Below are positions 23,801 through 37,933 of a stretch of DNA of 64,000 bases, in pieces. The notes beneath the pieces were generated by a model. The model did not search any database. It saw only the letters and a program-made list of their open reading frames with translations, and had not been told where the DNA came from. Position numbers and translations under genes: made by a program. Each line of letters starts with the position of its first letter. The first letter of the stretch is position 1. The DNA is from Ptiloglossa arizonensis (Eukaryota; Arthropoda; Insecta; Hymenoptera; Colletidae): positions 62,001 to 126,000 of the forward strand of contig NW_027478776.1 of the NCBI RefSeq assembly GCF_051014685.1. Reading direction: 5' to 3'.

Positions 23801-24850
23801 CGTTTCGAGCATGAGAACTGCGAAAATTTTGGGTTTCTCAAGCGTTGCTTACCTCCAAACTGCCATATCTCGCGAACGGATTGACCAATCCGCAAAATTT
23901 CTGTTGCGTTTGAAAGTAGAAACTCGCCCGATTACAACGGTATGCGTACTTTTCCCCTAGGCCGTTGTAGTTATGCTTGTCGAGCATCAGAACTGCGAAA
24001 ATTTTGAGTTTCTCAAGCGTTTCTTACTTCCAAACTGCCATATCTCGCGAACGGATTGACCAATCCGCAAAATTTCTGTTGCGTTTGAAAGTAGAAACTC
24101 GCCCGATTACAACGATATGCGTACTTTTCCCCTAGGCCGTTGTAGTTATTCGTTTCGAGCATGAGAACAGCGAAAATTTTGGGTTTCTCAAGCGTTGCTT
24201 ACCTCCAAACTGCCATATCTCGCGAACGGATTGACCAATCCGCAAAATTTCTGTTGCATCTGAAAGTAGAAACTCGCCCGATTACAACGGTATGCGTACT
24301 TTTCCCCTAGGCCGTTGTAGTTATTCGTTTCGAGCATGAGAACTGCGAAAATTTTGGGTTTCTCAAGCGTTGCTTACATCCAAACTGCCATATCTCGCGA
24401 ACGGATTGACCAATCCGCAAAATTTCAGTTGCGTTTGAAAGTAGAAACTCGCCCGATTACAACGGTATGCGTACTTTTCCCCTAGGCCGTTGTAGTTATT
24501 CGTTTCGAGCATGAGAACTGCGAAAATTTTGGGTTTCTCAAGCGTTGCTTACCTCCAAACTGCCATATCTCGCGAACGGATTGACAAATCCGCAAAATTT
24601 CTGTTGCATCTGAAAGTAGAAACTCGCCCGATTACAACGGTATGCGTACTTTTCCCCTAGGCCGTTGTAGTTATTCATTTCGAGCATGAGAATTGCGAAA
24701 ATTTTGGGTTTCTCAAGCGTTGCTTACCTCCAAACTGCCATATCTCGCGAACGGATTGACCAATCCGCAAAATTTCTGTTGCATCTGAAAGCAGAAACTC
24801 GCCCGATTACAACGGTATGCGTACTTTTCCCCTAGGCCGTTCTGGTTATT

Positions 24851-25025
24851 CGTTTCGAGCAACAGAACTGTGATTCTTTTGAGTTTCTCAACCGTTTCTT
24901 ACATCCAAACTGCCATATCTCGCGAACGGATTGACCAATCCGCAAAATTTCTGTTGCATCTGAAAGTAGAAAGTCGCCCGATTACAACGGTATGCGTACT
25001 TTTCCCCTAGACCGTTCTAGTTATG
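24851..25025. repeat. Representative monomer type CAACAGAACTGTGATTC / CAACCG / ACATCC / AAAGTCG
   Basis: Linked variants are the preceding tail GTTCTGG, CAACAGAACTGTGATTCTTT, CTCAACCGTTTCTTACATCC and GAAAGTAGAAAGTCGCCC. TGTGATTCTT occurs at 22421, 24869, 27142, 30636, 32909, 34480, 39373, 44967, 47762, 55623, 61045, 62443 and 62618. It is thus the best single marker for tracing the large HORs. A sister form with GTGATAC occurs near 20150, 21028, 53175, 54750, 58597 and 60172. Confidence 0.9.
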
Positions 25026-28000
25026 CTTGTCGAGCATCAGAACTGCGAAAATTTTGAGTTTCTCAAGCGTTTCTTACCTCCAAACTGCCATATCTCGCGA
25101 ACGGATTGACTAATCCGCAAAATTTCTGTTGCATCTGAAAGTAGAAACTCGCCCGATTACAACGGTATGCGTACTTTTCCCCTAGGCCGTTCTAGTTATT
25201 CGTTTCGAGCGTCAGAACTGCGAAAATTTTGAGTTTCTCAAGCGTTTCTTACCTCCAAACTGCCATATCTCGCGAACGGATTGACCAATCCGCAAAATTT
25301 CTGTTGCATCTGAAAGTAGCAACTCGCCCGATTACAGCGGTATGCGTACTTTTCCCCTAGTCCGTGCTAGTTATTCGTTTCGAGCATCAGAACTGCGAAA
25401 ATTTTGAGTTTCTCAAGCGTTTCTTACCTCCAAACTGCCATATCTCGCGAACGGATTGACTAATCCGCAAAATTTCTGTTGCATCTGAAAGTAGAAACTC
25501 GCCCGATTACAACGGTATGCGTACTTTTCCCCTAGGCCGTTCTAGTTATTCGTTTCGATCATCAGAACTGCGAAAATTTTGAGTTTCTCAAGCGTTTCTT
25601 ACCTCCAAACTGCCATATCTCGCGAACGGATTGACTAATCCGCAAATTTCTGTTGCATCTGAAAGTAGAAACTCGCTCGATTACAATGGTATGCGTACTT
25701 TCCCCTAGGCCGTTCTAGTTAATCGTTTCGGGCATCAGAACTGCGAAAATTTTGAGTTTCTCAAGCGTTTCTTACCTCCAAACTGCCATATCTCGCGAAC
25801 GGATTGACCAATCCGCAAAATTTCTGTTGCATCTGAAAGTAGAAACTCGCCCGATTACAACGGTATGCGTACTTTTCCCCTAGACCGTTCTAGTTATGCT
25901 TGTCGAGCATCAGAACTGCTAAAATTTTGAGTTTCTCAAGCGTTTCTTACTTCCAAACTGCCATATCTCGCGAACGGATTGACCAATCCGCAAAATTTCT
26001 GTTGCGTTTGAAAGTAGAAACTCGCCCGATTACAACGATATGCGTACTTTTCCCCTAGGCCGTTGTAGTTATTCGTTTCGAGCATGAGAACTGCGAAAAT
26101 TTTGGGTTTCTCAAGCGTTGCTTACCTCCAAACTGCCATATCTCGCGAACGGATTGACCAATCCGCAAAATTTCTGTTGCATCTGAAAGTAGAAACTCGC
26201 CCGATTACAACGGTATGCGTACTTTTCCCCTAGGCCGTTGTAGTTATTCGTTTCGAGCATGAGAACTGCGAAAATTTTGGGTTTCTCAAGCGTTGCTTAC
26301 CTCCAAACTGCCATATCTCGCGAACGGATTGACCAATCCGCAAAATTTCTGTTGCGTTTGAAAGTAGAAACTCGCCCGATTACAACGGTATGCGTACTTC
26401 TCCCCTAGGCCGTTGTAGTTATGCTTGTCGAGCATCAGAACTGCGAAAATTTTGAGTTTCTCAAGCGTTTCTTACCTCCAAACTGCCATATCTCGCGAAC
26501 GGATTGACTAATCCGCAAAATTTCTGTTGCATCTGAAAGTAGAAACTCGCCCGATTACAACGGTATGCGTACTTTTCCCCTAGGCCGTTCTAGTTATTCG
26601 TTTCGAGCGTCAGAACTGCGAAAATTTTGAGTTTCTCAAGCGTTTCTTACCTCCAAACTGCCATATCTCGCGAACGGATTGACCAATCCGCAAAATTTCT
26701 GTTGCGTTTGAAAGTAGAAACTCGCCCGATTACAACGGTATGCGTACTTTTCCCCTAGGCCGTTGTAGTTATTCGTTTCGAGCATGAGAACTGCGAAAAT
26801 TTTGGGTTTCTCAAGCGTTGCTTACCTCCAAACTGCCATATCTCGCGAACGGATTGACCAATCCGCAAAATTTCTGTTGCATCTGAAAGTAGAAACTCGC
26901 CCGATTACAACGGTATGCGTACTTTTCCCCTAGGCCGTTGTAGTTATTCATTTCGAGCATGAGAACTGCGAAAATTTTGGGTTTCTCAAGCGTTGCTTAC
27001 CTCCAAACTGCCATATCTCGCGAACGGATTGACCAATCCGCAAAATTTCTGTTGCATCTGAAAGCAGAAACTCGCCCGATTACAACGGTATGCGTACTTT
27101 TCCCCTAGGCCGTTCTGGTTATTCGTTTCGAGCAACAGAACTGTGATTCTTTTGAGTTTCTCAACCGTTTCTTACATCCAAACTGCCATATCTCGCGAAC
27201 GGATTGACCAATCCGCAAAATTTCTGTTGCATCTGAAAGTAGAAAGTCGCCCGATTACAACGGTATGCGTACTTTTCCCCTAGTCCGTGCTAGTTATTCG
27301 TTTCGAGCATCAGAACTGCGAAAATTTTGAGTTTCTCAAGCGTTTCTTACCACCAAACTGCCATATCTCGCGAACGGATTGACTAATCCGCAAAATTTCT
27401 GTTGCATCTGAAAGTAGAAACTCGCCCGATTACAACGGTATGCGTACTTTTCCCCTAGGCCGTTCTAGTTATTCGTTTCGATCATCAGAACTGCGAAAAT
27501 TTTGAGTTTCTCAAGCGTTTCTTACCTCCAAACTGCCATATCTCGCGAACGGATTGACTAATCCGCAAATTTCTGTTGCATCTGAAAGTAGAAACTCGCT
27601 CGATTACAATGGTAAGCGTACTTTCCCCTAGGCCGTTCTAGTTAATCGTTTCGGGCATCAGAACTGCGAAAATTTTGAGTTTCTCAAGCGTTTCTTACCT
27701 CCAAACTGCCATATCTCGCGAACGGATTGACCAATCCGCAAAATTTCTGTTGCATCTGAAAGTAGAAACTCGCCCGATTACAACGGTATGCGTACTTTTC
27801 CCCTAGTCCGTGCTAGTTATTCGTTTCGAGCATCAGAACTGCGAAAATTTTGAGTTTCTCAAGCGTTTCTTACCTCCAAACTGCCATATCTCGCGAACGG
27901 ATTGACTAATCCGCAAAATTTCTGTTGCATCTGAAAGTAGAAACTCGCCCGATTACAACGGTATGCGTACTTTTCCCCTAGGCCGTTCTAGTTATTCGTT

Positions 28001-28566
28001 TCGATCATCAGAACTGCGAAAATTTTGAGTTTCTCAAGCGTTTCTTACCTCCAAACTGCCATATCTCGCGAACGGATTGACTAATCCGCAAATTTCTGTT
28101 GCATCTGAAAGTAGAAACTCGCTCGATTACAATGGTATGCGTACTTTCCCCTAGGCCGTTCTAGTTAATCGTTTCGGGCATCAGAACTGCGAAAATTTTT
28201 AGTTTCTCAAGCGTTTCTTACCTCCAAACTGCCATATCTCGCGAACGGATTGACCAATCCGCAAAATTTCTGTTGCATCTGAAAGTAGAAACTCGCCCGA
28301 TTACAACGGTATGCGTACTTTTCCCCTAGACCGTTCTAGTTATGCTTGTCGAGCATCAGAACTGCGAAAATTTTGAGTTTCTCAAGCGTTTCTTACTTCC
28401 AAACTGCCATATCTCGCGAACGGATTGACCAATCCGCAAAATTTCTGTTGCGTTTGAAAGTAGAAACTCGCCCGATTACAACGATATGCGTACTTTTCCC
28501 CTAGGCCGTTGTAGTTATTCGTTTCGAGCATGAGAACTGCGAAAATTTTGGGTTTCTCAAGCGTTG

Positions 28567-31500
28567 CTTACCTCCAAACTGCCATATCTCGCGAACGGAT
28601 TGACCAATCCGCAAAATTTCTGTTGCATCTGAAAGTAGCAACTCGCCCGATTACAGCGGTATGCGTACTTTTCCCCTAGTCCGTGCTAGTTATTCGTTTC
28701 GAGCATCAGAACTGCGAAAATTTTGAGTTTCTCAAGCGTTTCTTACCACCAAACTGCCATATCTCGCGAACGGATTGACTAATCCGCAAAATTTCTGTTG
28801 CATCTGAAAGTAGAAACTCGCCCGATTACAACGGTATGCGTACTTTTCCCCTAGGCCGTTCTAGTTATTCGTTTCGATCATCAGAACTGCGAAAATTTTG
28901 AGTTTCTCAAGCGTTTCTTACCTCCAAACTGCCATATCTCGCGAACGGATTGACTAATCCGCAAATTTCTGTTGCATCTGAAAGTAGAAACTCGCTCGAT
29001 TACAATGGTATGCGTACTTTCCCCTAGGCCGTTCTAGTTAATCGTTTCGGGCATCAGAACTGCGAAAATTTTGAGTTTCTCAAGCGTTTCTTACCTCCAA
29101 ACTGCCATATCTCGCGAACGGATTGACCAATCCGCAAAATTTCTGTTGCATCTGAAAGTAGAAACTCGCCCGATTACAACGGTATGCGTACTTTTCCCCT
29201 AGACCGTTCTAGTTATGCTTGTCGAGCATCAGAACTGCGAAAATTTTGAGTTTCTCAAGCGTTTCTTACTTCCAAACTGCCATATCTCGCGAACGGATTG
29301 ACCAATCCGCAAAATTTCTGTTGCGTTTGAAAGTAGAAACTCGCCCGATTACAACGATATGCGTACTTTTCCCCTAGGCCGTTGTAGTTATTCGTTTCGA
29401 GCATGAGAACTGCGAAAATTTTGGGTTTCTCAAGCGTTGCTTACCTCCAAACTGCCATATCTCGCGAACGGATTGACCAATCCGCAAAATTTCTGTTGCA
29501 TCTGAAAGTAGAAACTCGCCCGATTACAACGGTATGCGTACTTTTCCCCTAGGCCGTTGTAGTTATTCGTTTCGAGCATGAGAACTGCGAAAATTTTGGG
29601 TTTCTCAAGCGTTGCTTACCTCCAAACTGCCATATCTCGCGAACGGATTGACCAATCCGCAAAATTTCTGTTGCGTTTGAAAGTAGAAACTCGCCCGATT
29701 ACAACGGTATGCGTACTTTTCCCCTAGGCCGTTGTAGTTATGCTTGTCGAGCATCAGAACTGCGAAAATTTTGAGTTTCTCAAGCGTTTCTTACTTCCAA
29801 ACTGCCATATCTCGCGAACGGATTGACCAATCCGCAAAATTTCTGTTGCGTTTGAAAGTAGAAACTCGCCCGATTACAACGATATGCGTACTTTTCCCCT
29901 AGGCCGTTGTAGTTATTCGTTTCGAGCATGAGAACAGCGAAAATTTTGGGTTTCTCAAGCGTTGCTTACCTCCAAACTGCCATATCTCGCGAACGGATTG
30001 ACCAATCCGCAAAATTTCTGTTGCATCTGAAAGTAGAAACTCGCCCGATTACAACGGTATGCGTACTTTTCCCCTAGGCCGTTGTAGTTATTCGTTTCGA
30101 GCATGAGAACTGCGAAAATTTTGGGTTTCTCAAGCGTTGCTTACATCCAAACTGCCATATCTCGCGAACGGATTGACCAATCCGCAAAATTTCAGTTGCG
30201 TTTGAAAGTAGAAACTCGCCCGATTACAACGGTATGCGTACTTTTCCCCTAGGCCGTTGTAGTTATTCGTTTCGAGCATGAGAACTGCGAAAATTTTGGG
30301 TTTCTCAAGCGTTGCTTACCTCCAAACTGCCATATCTCGCGAACGGATTGACCAATCCGCAAAATTTCTGTTGCATCTGAAAGTAGAAACTCGCCCGATT
30401 ACAACGGTATGCGTACTTTTCCCCTAGGCCGTTGTAGTTATTCATTTCGAGCATGAGAACTGCGAAAATTTTGGGTTTCTCAAGCGTTGCTTACCTCCAA
30501 ACTGCCATATCTCGCGAACGGATTGACCAATCCGCAAAATTTCTGTTGCATCTGAAAGCAGAAACTCGCCCGATTACAACGGTATGCGTACTTTTCCCCT
30601 AGGCCGTTCTGGTTATTCGTTTCGAGCAACAGAACTGTGATTCTTTTGAGTTTCTCAACCGTTTCTTACATCCAAACTGCCATATCTCGCGAACGGATTG
30701 ACCAATCCGCAAAATTTCTGTTGCATCTGAAAGTAGAAAGTCGCCCGATTACAACGGTATGCGTACTTTTCCCCTAGACCGTTCTAGTTATGCTTGTCGA
30801 GCATCAGAACTGCGAAAATTTTGAGTTTCTCAAGCGTTTCTTACCTCCAAACTGCCATATCTCGCGAACGGATTGACTAATCCGCAAAATTTCTGTTGCA
30901 TCTGAAAGTAGAAACTCGCCCGATTACAACGGTATGCGTACTTTTCCCCTAGGCCGTTCTAGTTATTCGTTTCGAGCGTCAGAACTGCGAAAATTTTGAG
31001 TTTCTCAAGCGTTTCTTACCTCCAAACTGCCATATCTCGCGAACGGATTGACCAATCCGCAAAATTTCTGTTGCATCTGAAAGTAGCAACTCGCCCGATT
31101 ACAGCGGTATGCGTACTTTTCCCCTAGTCCGTGCTAGTTATTCGTTTCGAGCATCAGAACTGCGAAAATTTTGAGTTTCTCAAGCGTTTCTTACCTCCAA
31201 ACTGCCATATCTCGCGAACGGATTGACTAATCCGCAAAATTTCTGTTGCATCTGAAAGTAGAAACTCGCCCGATTACAACGGTATGCGTACTTTTCCCCT
31301 AGGCCGTTCTAGTTATTCGTTTCGATCATCAGAACTGCGAAAATTTTGAGTTTCTCAAGCGTTTCTTACCTCCAAACTGCCATATCTCGCGAACGGATTG
31401 ACTAATCCGCAAATTTCTGTTGCATCTGAAAGTAGAAACTCGCTCGATTACAATGGTATGCGTACTTTCCCCTAGGCCGTTCTAGTTAATCGTTTCGGGC

Positions 31501-34402
31501 ATCAGAACTGCGAAAATTTTGAGTTTCTCAAGCGTTTCTTACCTCCAAACTGCCATATCTCGCGAACGGATTGACCAATCCGCAAAATTTCTGTTGCATC
31601 TGAAAGTAGAAACTCGCCCGATTACAACGGTATGCGTACTTTTCCCCTAGACCGTTCTAGTTATGCTTGTCGAGCATCAGAACTGCGAAAATTTTGAGTT
31701 TCTCAAGCGTTTCTTACTTCCAAACTGCCATATCTCGCGAACGGATTGACCAATCCGCAAAATTTCTGTTGCGTTTGAAAGTAGAAACTCGCCCGATTAC
31801 AACGATATGCGTACTTTTCCCCTAGGCCGTTGTAGTTATTCGTTTCGAGCATGAGAACTGCGAAAATTTTGGGTTTCTCAAGCGTTGCTTACCTCCAAAC
31901 TGCCATATCTCGCGAACGGATTGACCAATCCGCAAAATTTCTGTTGCATCTGAAAGTAGAAACTCGCCCGATTACAACGGTATGCGTACTTTTCCCCTAG
32001 GCCGTTGTAGTTATTCGTTTCGAGCATGAGAACTGCGAAAATTTTGGGTTTCTCAAGCGTTGCTTACCTCCAAACTGCCATATCTCGCGAACGGATTGAC
32101 CAATCCGCAAAATTTCTGTTGCGTTTGAAAGTAGAAACTCGCCCGATTACAACGGTATGCGTACTTTTCCCCTAGGCCGTTGTAGTTATGCTTGTCGAGC
32201 ATCAGAACTGCGAAAATTTTGAGTTTCTCAAGCGTTGCTTACCTCCAAACTGCCATATCTCGCGAACGGATTGACTAATCCGCAAAATTTCTGTTGCATC
32301 TGAAAGTAGAAACTCGCCCGATTACAACGGTATGCGTACTTTTCCCCTAGGCCGTTCTAGTTATTCGTTTCGAGCGTCAGAACTGCGAAAATTTTGAGTT
32401 TCTCAAGCGTTTCTTACCTCCAAACTGCCATATCTCGCGAACGGATTGACCAATCCGCAAAATTTCTGTTGCGTTTGAAAGTAGAAACTCGCCCGATTAC
32501 AACGGTATGCGTACTTTTCCCCTAGGCCGTTGTAGTTATTCGTTTCGAGCATGAGAACTGCGAAAATTTTGGGTTTCTCAAGCGTTGCTTACCTCCAAAC
32601 TGCCATATCTCGCGAACGGATTGACCAATCCGCAAAATTTCTGTTGCATCTGAAAGTAGAAACTCGCCCGATTACAACGGTATGCGTACTTTTCCCCTAG
32701 GCCGTTGTAGTTATTCATTTCGAGCATGAGAACTGCGAAAATTTTGGGTTTCTCAAGCGTTGCTTACCTCCAAACTGCCATATCTCGCGAACGGATTGAC
32801 CAATCCGCAAAATTTCTGTTGCATCTGAAAGCAGAAACTCGCCCGATTACAACGGTATGCGTACTTTTCCCCTAGGCCGTTCTGGTTATTCGTTTCGAGC
32901 AACAGAACTGTGATTCTTTTGAGTTTCTCAACCGTTTCTTACATCCAAACTGCCATATCTCGCGAACGGATTGACCAATCCGCAAAATTTCTGTTGCATC
33001 TGAAAGTAGAAAGTCGCCCGATTACAACGGTATGCGTACTTTTCCCCTAGTCCGTGCTAGTTATTCGTTTCGAGCATCAGAACTGCGAAAATTTTGAGTT
33101 TCTCAAGCGTTTCTTACCACCAAACTGCCATATCTCGCGAACGGATTGACTAATCCGCAAAATTTCTGTTGCATCTGAAAGTAGAAACTCGCCCGATTAC
33201 AACGGTATGCGTACTTTTCCCCTAGGCCGTTCTAGTTATTCGTTTCGATCATCAGAACTGCGAAAATTTTGAGTTTCTCAAGCGTTTCTTACCTCCAAAC
33301 TGCCATATCTCGCGAACGGATTGACTAATCCGCAAATTTCTGTTGCATCTGAAAGTAGAAACTCGCGCGATTACAATGGTATGCGTACTTTCCCCTAGGC
33401 CGTTCTAGTTAATCGTTTCGGGCATCAGAACTGCGAAAATTTTGAGTTTCTCAAGCGTTTCTTACCTCCAAACTGCCATATCTCGCGAACGGATTGACCA
33501 ATCCGCAAAATTTCTGTTGCATCTGAAAGTAGAAACTCGCCCGATTACAACGGTATGCGTACTTTTCCCCTAGTCCGTGCTAGTTATTCGTTTCGAGCAT
33601 CAGAACTGCGAAAATTTTGAGTTTCTCAAGCGTTTCTTACCTCCAAACTGCCATATCTCGCGAACGGATTGACTAATCCGCAAAATTTCTGTTGCATCTG
33701 AAAGTAGAAACTCGCCCGATTACAACGGTATGCGTACTTTTCCCCTAGGCCGTTCTAGTTATTCGTTTCGATCATCAGAACTGCGAAAATTTTGAGTTTC
33801 TCAAGCGTTTCTTACCTCCAAACTGCCATATCTCGCGAACGGATTGACTAATCCGCAAATTTCTGTTGCATCTGAAAGTAGAAACTCGCTCGATTACAAT
33901 GGTATGCGTACTTTCCCCTAGGCCGTTCTAGTTAATCGTTTCGGGCATCAGAACTGCGAAAATTTTGAGTTTCTCAAGCGTTTCTTACCTCCAAACTGCC
34001 ATATCTCGCGAACGGATTGACCAATCCGCAAAATTTCTGTTGCATCTGAAAGTAGAAACTCGCCCGATTACAACGGTATGCGTACTTTTCCCCTAGACCG
34101 TTCTAGTTATGCTTGTCGAGCATCAGAACTGCGAAAATTTTGAGTTTCTCAAGCGTTTCTTACTTCCAAACTGCCATATCTCGCGAACGGATTGACCAAT
34201 CCGCAAAATTTCTGTTGCGTTTGAAAGTAGAAACTCGCCCGATTACAACGATATGCGTACTTTTCCCCTAGGCCGTTGTAGTTATTCGTTTCGAGCATGA
34301 GAACTGCGAAAATTTTGGGTTTCTCAAGCGTTGCTTACCTCCAAACTGCCATATCTCGCGAACGGATTGACCAATCCGCAAAATTTCTGTTGCATCTGAA
34401 AG
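28567..34402. repeat. 33-monomer higher-order repeat, copy 2 (5767 bp plus a short overlap)
   Basis: Second copy of 22800-28566, contiguous with it, running 69 nt into a further repetition before GAAAGCAG replaces GAAAGTAG at 34403. It contains the same internal order: 173-bp monomers, GTTGTAG-type runs, TTGCGTTTG-type monomers with ACGATATG, and CAACAGAACTGTGATTC monomers at 30636 and 32909. It has its own private changes, such as CTCGCGCGATT near 33366 and GTTGCTTACC near 32235. Confidence 0.94.
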
Positions 34403-37400
34403 CAGAAACTCGCCCGATTACAACGGTATGCGTACTTTTCCCCTAGGCCGTTCTGGTTATTCGTTTCGAGCAACAGAACTGTGATTCTTTTGAGTTTCTC
34501 AACCGTTTCTTACATCCAAACTGCCATATCTCGCGAACGGATTGACCAATCCGCAAAATTTCTGTTGCATCTGAAAGTAGCAACTCGCCCGATTACAGCG
34601 GTATGCGTACTTTTCCCCTAGTCCGTGCTAGTTATTCGTTTCGAGCATCAGAACTGCGAAAATTTTGAGTTTCTCAAGCGTTTCTTACCTCCAAACTGCC
34701 ATATCTCGCGAACGGATTGACTAATCCGCAAAATTTCTGTTGCATCTGAAAGTAGAAACTCGCCCGATTACAACGGTATGCGTACTTTTCCCCTAGGCCG
34801 TTCTAGTTATTCGTTTCGATCATCAGAACTGCGAAAATTTTGAGTTTCTCAAGCGTTTCTTACCTCCAAACTGCCATATCTCGCGAACGGATTGACTAAT
34901 CCGCAAATTTCTGTTGCATCTGAAAGTAGAAACTCGCTCGATTACAATGGTATGCGTACTTTCCCCTAGGCCGTTCTAGTTAATCGTTTCGGGCATCAGA
35001 ACTGCGAAAATTTTGAGTTTGTCAAGCGTTTCTTACCTCCAAACTGCCATATCTCGCGAACGGATTGACCAATCCGCAAAATTTCTGTTGCATCTGAAAG
35101 TAGAAACTCGCCCGATTACAACGGTATGCGTACTTTTCCCCTAGTCCGTGCTAGTTATTCGTTTCGAGCATCAGAACTGCGAAAATTTTGAGTTTCTCAA
35201 GCGTTTCTTACCTCCAAACTGCCATATCTCGCGAACGGATTGACTAATCCGCAAAATTTCTGTTGCATCTGAAAGTAGAAACTCGCCCGATTACAACGGT
35301 ATGCGTACTTTTCCCCTAGGCCGTTCTAGTTATTCGTTTCGATCATCAGAACTGCGAAAATTTTGAGTTTCTCAAGCGTTTCTTACCTCCAAACTGCCAT
35401 ATCTCGCGAACGGATTGACTAAACCGCAAATTTCTGTTGCATCTGAAAGTAGAAACTCGCTCGATTACAATGGTATGCGTACTTTCCCCTAGGCCGTTCT
35501 AGTTAATCGTTTCGGGCATCAGAACTGCGAAAATTTTGAGTTTCTCAAGCGTTTCTTACCTCCAAACTGCCATATCTCGCGAACGGATTGACCAATCCGC
35601 AAAATTTCTGTTGCATCTGAAAGTAGAAACTCGCCCGATTACAACGGTATGCGTACTTTTCCCCTAGACCGTTCTAGTTATGCTTGTCGAGCATCAGAAC
35701 TGCGAAAATTTTGAGTTTCTCAAGCGTTTCTTACTTCCAAACTGCCATATCTCGCGAACGGATTGACCAATCCGCAAAATTTCTGTTGCGTTTGAAAGTA
35801 GAAACTCGCCCGATTACAACGATATGCGTACTTTTCCCCTAGGCCGTTGTAGTTATTCGTTTCGAGCATGAGAACTGCGAAAATTTTGGGTTTCTCAAGC
35901 GTTGCTTACCTCCAAACTGCCATATCTCGCGAACGGATTGACCAATCCGCAAAATTTCTGTTGCATCTGAAAGTAGCAACTCGCCCGATTACAGCGGTAT
36001 GCGTACTTTTCCCCTAGTCCGTGCTAGTTATTCGTTTCGAGCATCAGAACTGCGAAAATTTTGAGTTTCTCAAGCGTTTCTTACCTCCAAACTGCCATAT
36101 CTCGCGAACGGATTGACTAATCCGCAAAATTTCTGTTGCATCTGAAAGTAGAAACTCGCCCGATTACAACGGTATGCGTACTTTTCCCCTAGGCCGTTCT
36201 AGTTATTCGTTTCGATCATCAGAACTGCGAAAATTTTGAGTTTCTCAAGCGTTTCTTACCTCCAAACTGCCATATCTCGCGAACGGATTGACTAATCCGC
36301 AAATTTCTGTTGCATCTGAAAGTAGAAACTCGCTCGATTACAATGGTATGCGTACTTTCCCCTAGGCCGTTCTAGTTAATCGTTTCGGGCATCAGAACTG
36401 CGAAAATTTTGAGTTTCTCAAGCGTTTCTTACCTCCAAACTGCCATATCTCGCGAACGGATTGACCAATCCGCAAAATTTCTGTTGCATCTGAAAGTAGA
36501 AACTCGCCCGATTACAACGGTATGCGTACTTTTCCCCTAGACCGTTCTAGTTATGCTTGTCGAGCATCAGAACTGCGAAAATTTTGAGTTTCTCAAGCGT
36601 TTCTTACTTCCAAACTGCCATATCTCGCGAACGGATTGACCAATCCGCAAAATTTCTGTTGCGTTTGAAAGTAGAAACTCGCCCGATTACAACGATATGC
36701 GTACTTTTCCCCTAGGCCGTTGTAGTTATTCGTTTCGAGCATGAGAACTGCGAAAATTTTGGGTTTCTCAAGCGTTGCTTACCTCCAAACTGCCATATCT
36801 CGCGAACGGATTGACCAATCCGCAAAATTTCTGTTGCATCTGAAAGTAGAAACTCGCCCGATTACAACGGTATGCGTACTTTTCCCCTAGGCCGTTGTAG
36901 TTATTCGTTTCGAGCATGAGAACTGCGAAAATTTTGGGTTTCTCAAGCGTTGCTTACCTCCAAACTGCCATATCTCGCGAACGGATTGACCAATCCGCAA
37001 AATTTCTGTTGCGTTTGAAAGTAGAAACTCGCCCGATTACAACGGTATGCGTACTTTTCCCCTAGGCCGTTGTAGTTATGCTTGTCGAGCATCAGAACTG
37101 CGAAAATTTTGAGTTTCTCAAGCGTTTCTTACTTCCAAACTGCCATATCTCGCGAACGGATTGACCAATCCGCAAAATTTCTGTTGCGTTTGAAAGTAGA
37201 AACTCGCCCGATTACAACGATATGCGTACTTTTCCCCTAGGCCGTTGTAGTTATTCGTTTCGAGCATGAGAACTGCGAAAATTTTGGGTTTCTCAAGCGT
37301 TGCTTACCTCCAAACTGCCATATCTCGCGAACGGATTGACCAATCCGCAAAATTTCTGTTGCATCTGAAAGTAGAAACTCGCCCGATTACAACGGTATGC

Positions 37401-37933
37401 GTACTTTTCCCCTAGGCCGTTGTAGTTATTCGTTTCGAGCATGAGAACTGCGAAAATTTTGGGTTTCTCAAGCGTTGCTTACATCCAAACTGCCATATCT
37501 CGCGAACGGATTGACCAATCCGCAAAATTTCTGTTGCGTTTGAAAGTAGAAACTCGCCCGATTACAACGGTATGCGTACTTTTCCCCTAGGCCGTTGTAG
37601 TTATTCGTTTCGAGCATGAGAACTGCGAAAATTTTGGGTTTCTCAAGCGTTGCTTACCTCCAAACTGCCATATCTCGCGAACGGATTGACCAATCCGCAA
37701 AATTTCTGTTGCATCTGAAAGTAGAAACTCGCCCGATTACAACGGTATGCGTACTTTTCCCCTAGGCCGTTGTAGTTATTCATTTCGAGCATGAGAACTG
37801 CGAAAATTTTGGGTTTCTCAAGCGTTGCTTACCTCCAAACTGCCATATCTCGCGAACGGATTGACCAATCCGCAAAATTTCTGTTGCATCTGAAAGCAGA
37901 AACTCGCCCGATTACAACGGTATGCGTACTTTT
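34293..37933. repeat. Partial third copy of the 33-monomer repeat, with a two-monomer loss at its end
   Basis: Matches 26955-30595 at +7338. Paired markers are TGTGATTCTT 27142/34480, AGTCCGTGCT 27282/34620, 27805/35143 and 28678/36016, ACGATATG 29355/36693 and 29880/37218, and GTTGTAGTTATG 29731/37069. It overlaps the end of copy 2 because it begins in an equivalent register. At 37933 the sequence jumps straight to CCCTAGACCGTTCTAG, so the CAACAGAACTGTGATTC monomer expected near 37974 is missing; the change fits loss of two whole monomers. Confidence 0.85.

Larger units (their letters stand above)
22800..28566. repeat. 33-monomer higher-order repeat, copy 1 (5767 bp)
   Basis: Matches 28567-34333 at +5767 (33 x 175 - 8). 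Checked pairs include AGTCCGTGCT 22911/28678, 25359/31126, 27282/33049, 27805/33572; GAGAACAGC 24163/29930; AATTTCAG 24421/30188; TGTGATTCTT 24869/30636, 27142/32909. The eight missing nt come from four 173-bp monomers. Differences noticed are isolated single bases: CGCATATTT for CGCAAATTT near 23196, GACAAATCC near 24584, GAATTGCG near 24692, CTGCTAAAA near 25919, CTTCTCCCC near 26398, GGTAAGCG near 27613, and a few others, giving identity above 99%. The left edge is GTTTCTTACC against GTTGCTTACC at 22799. Confidence 0.94.
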
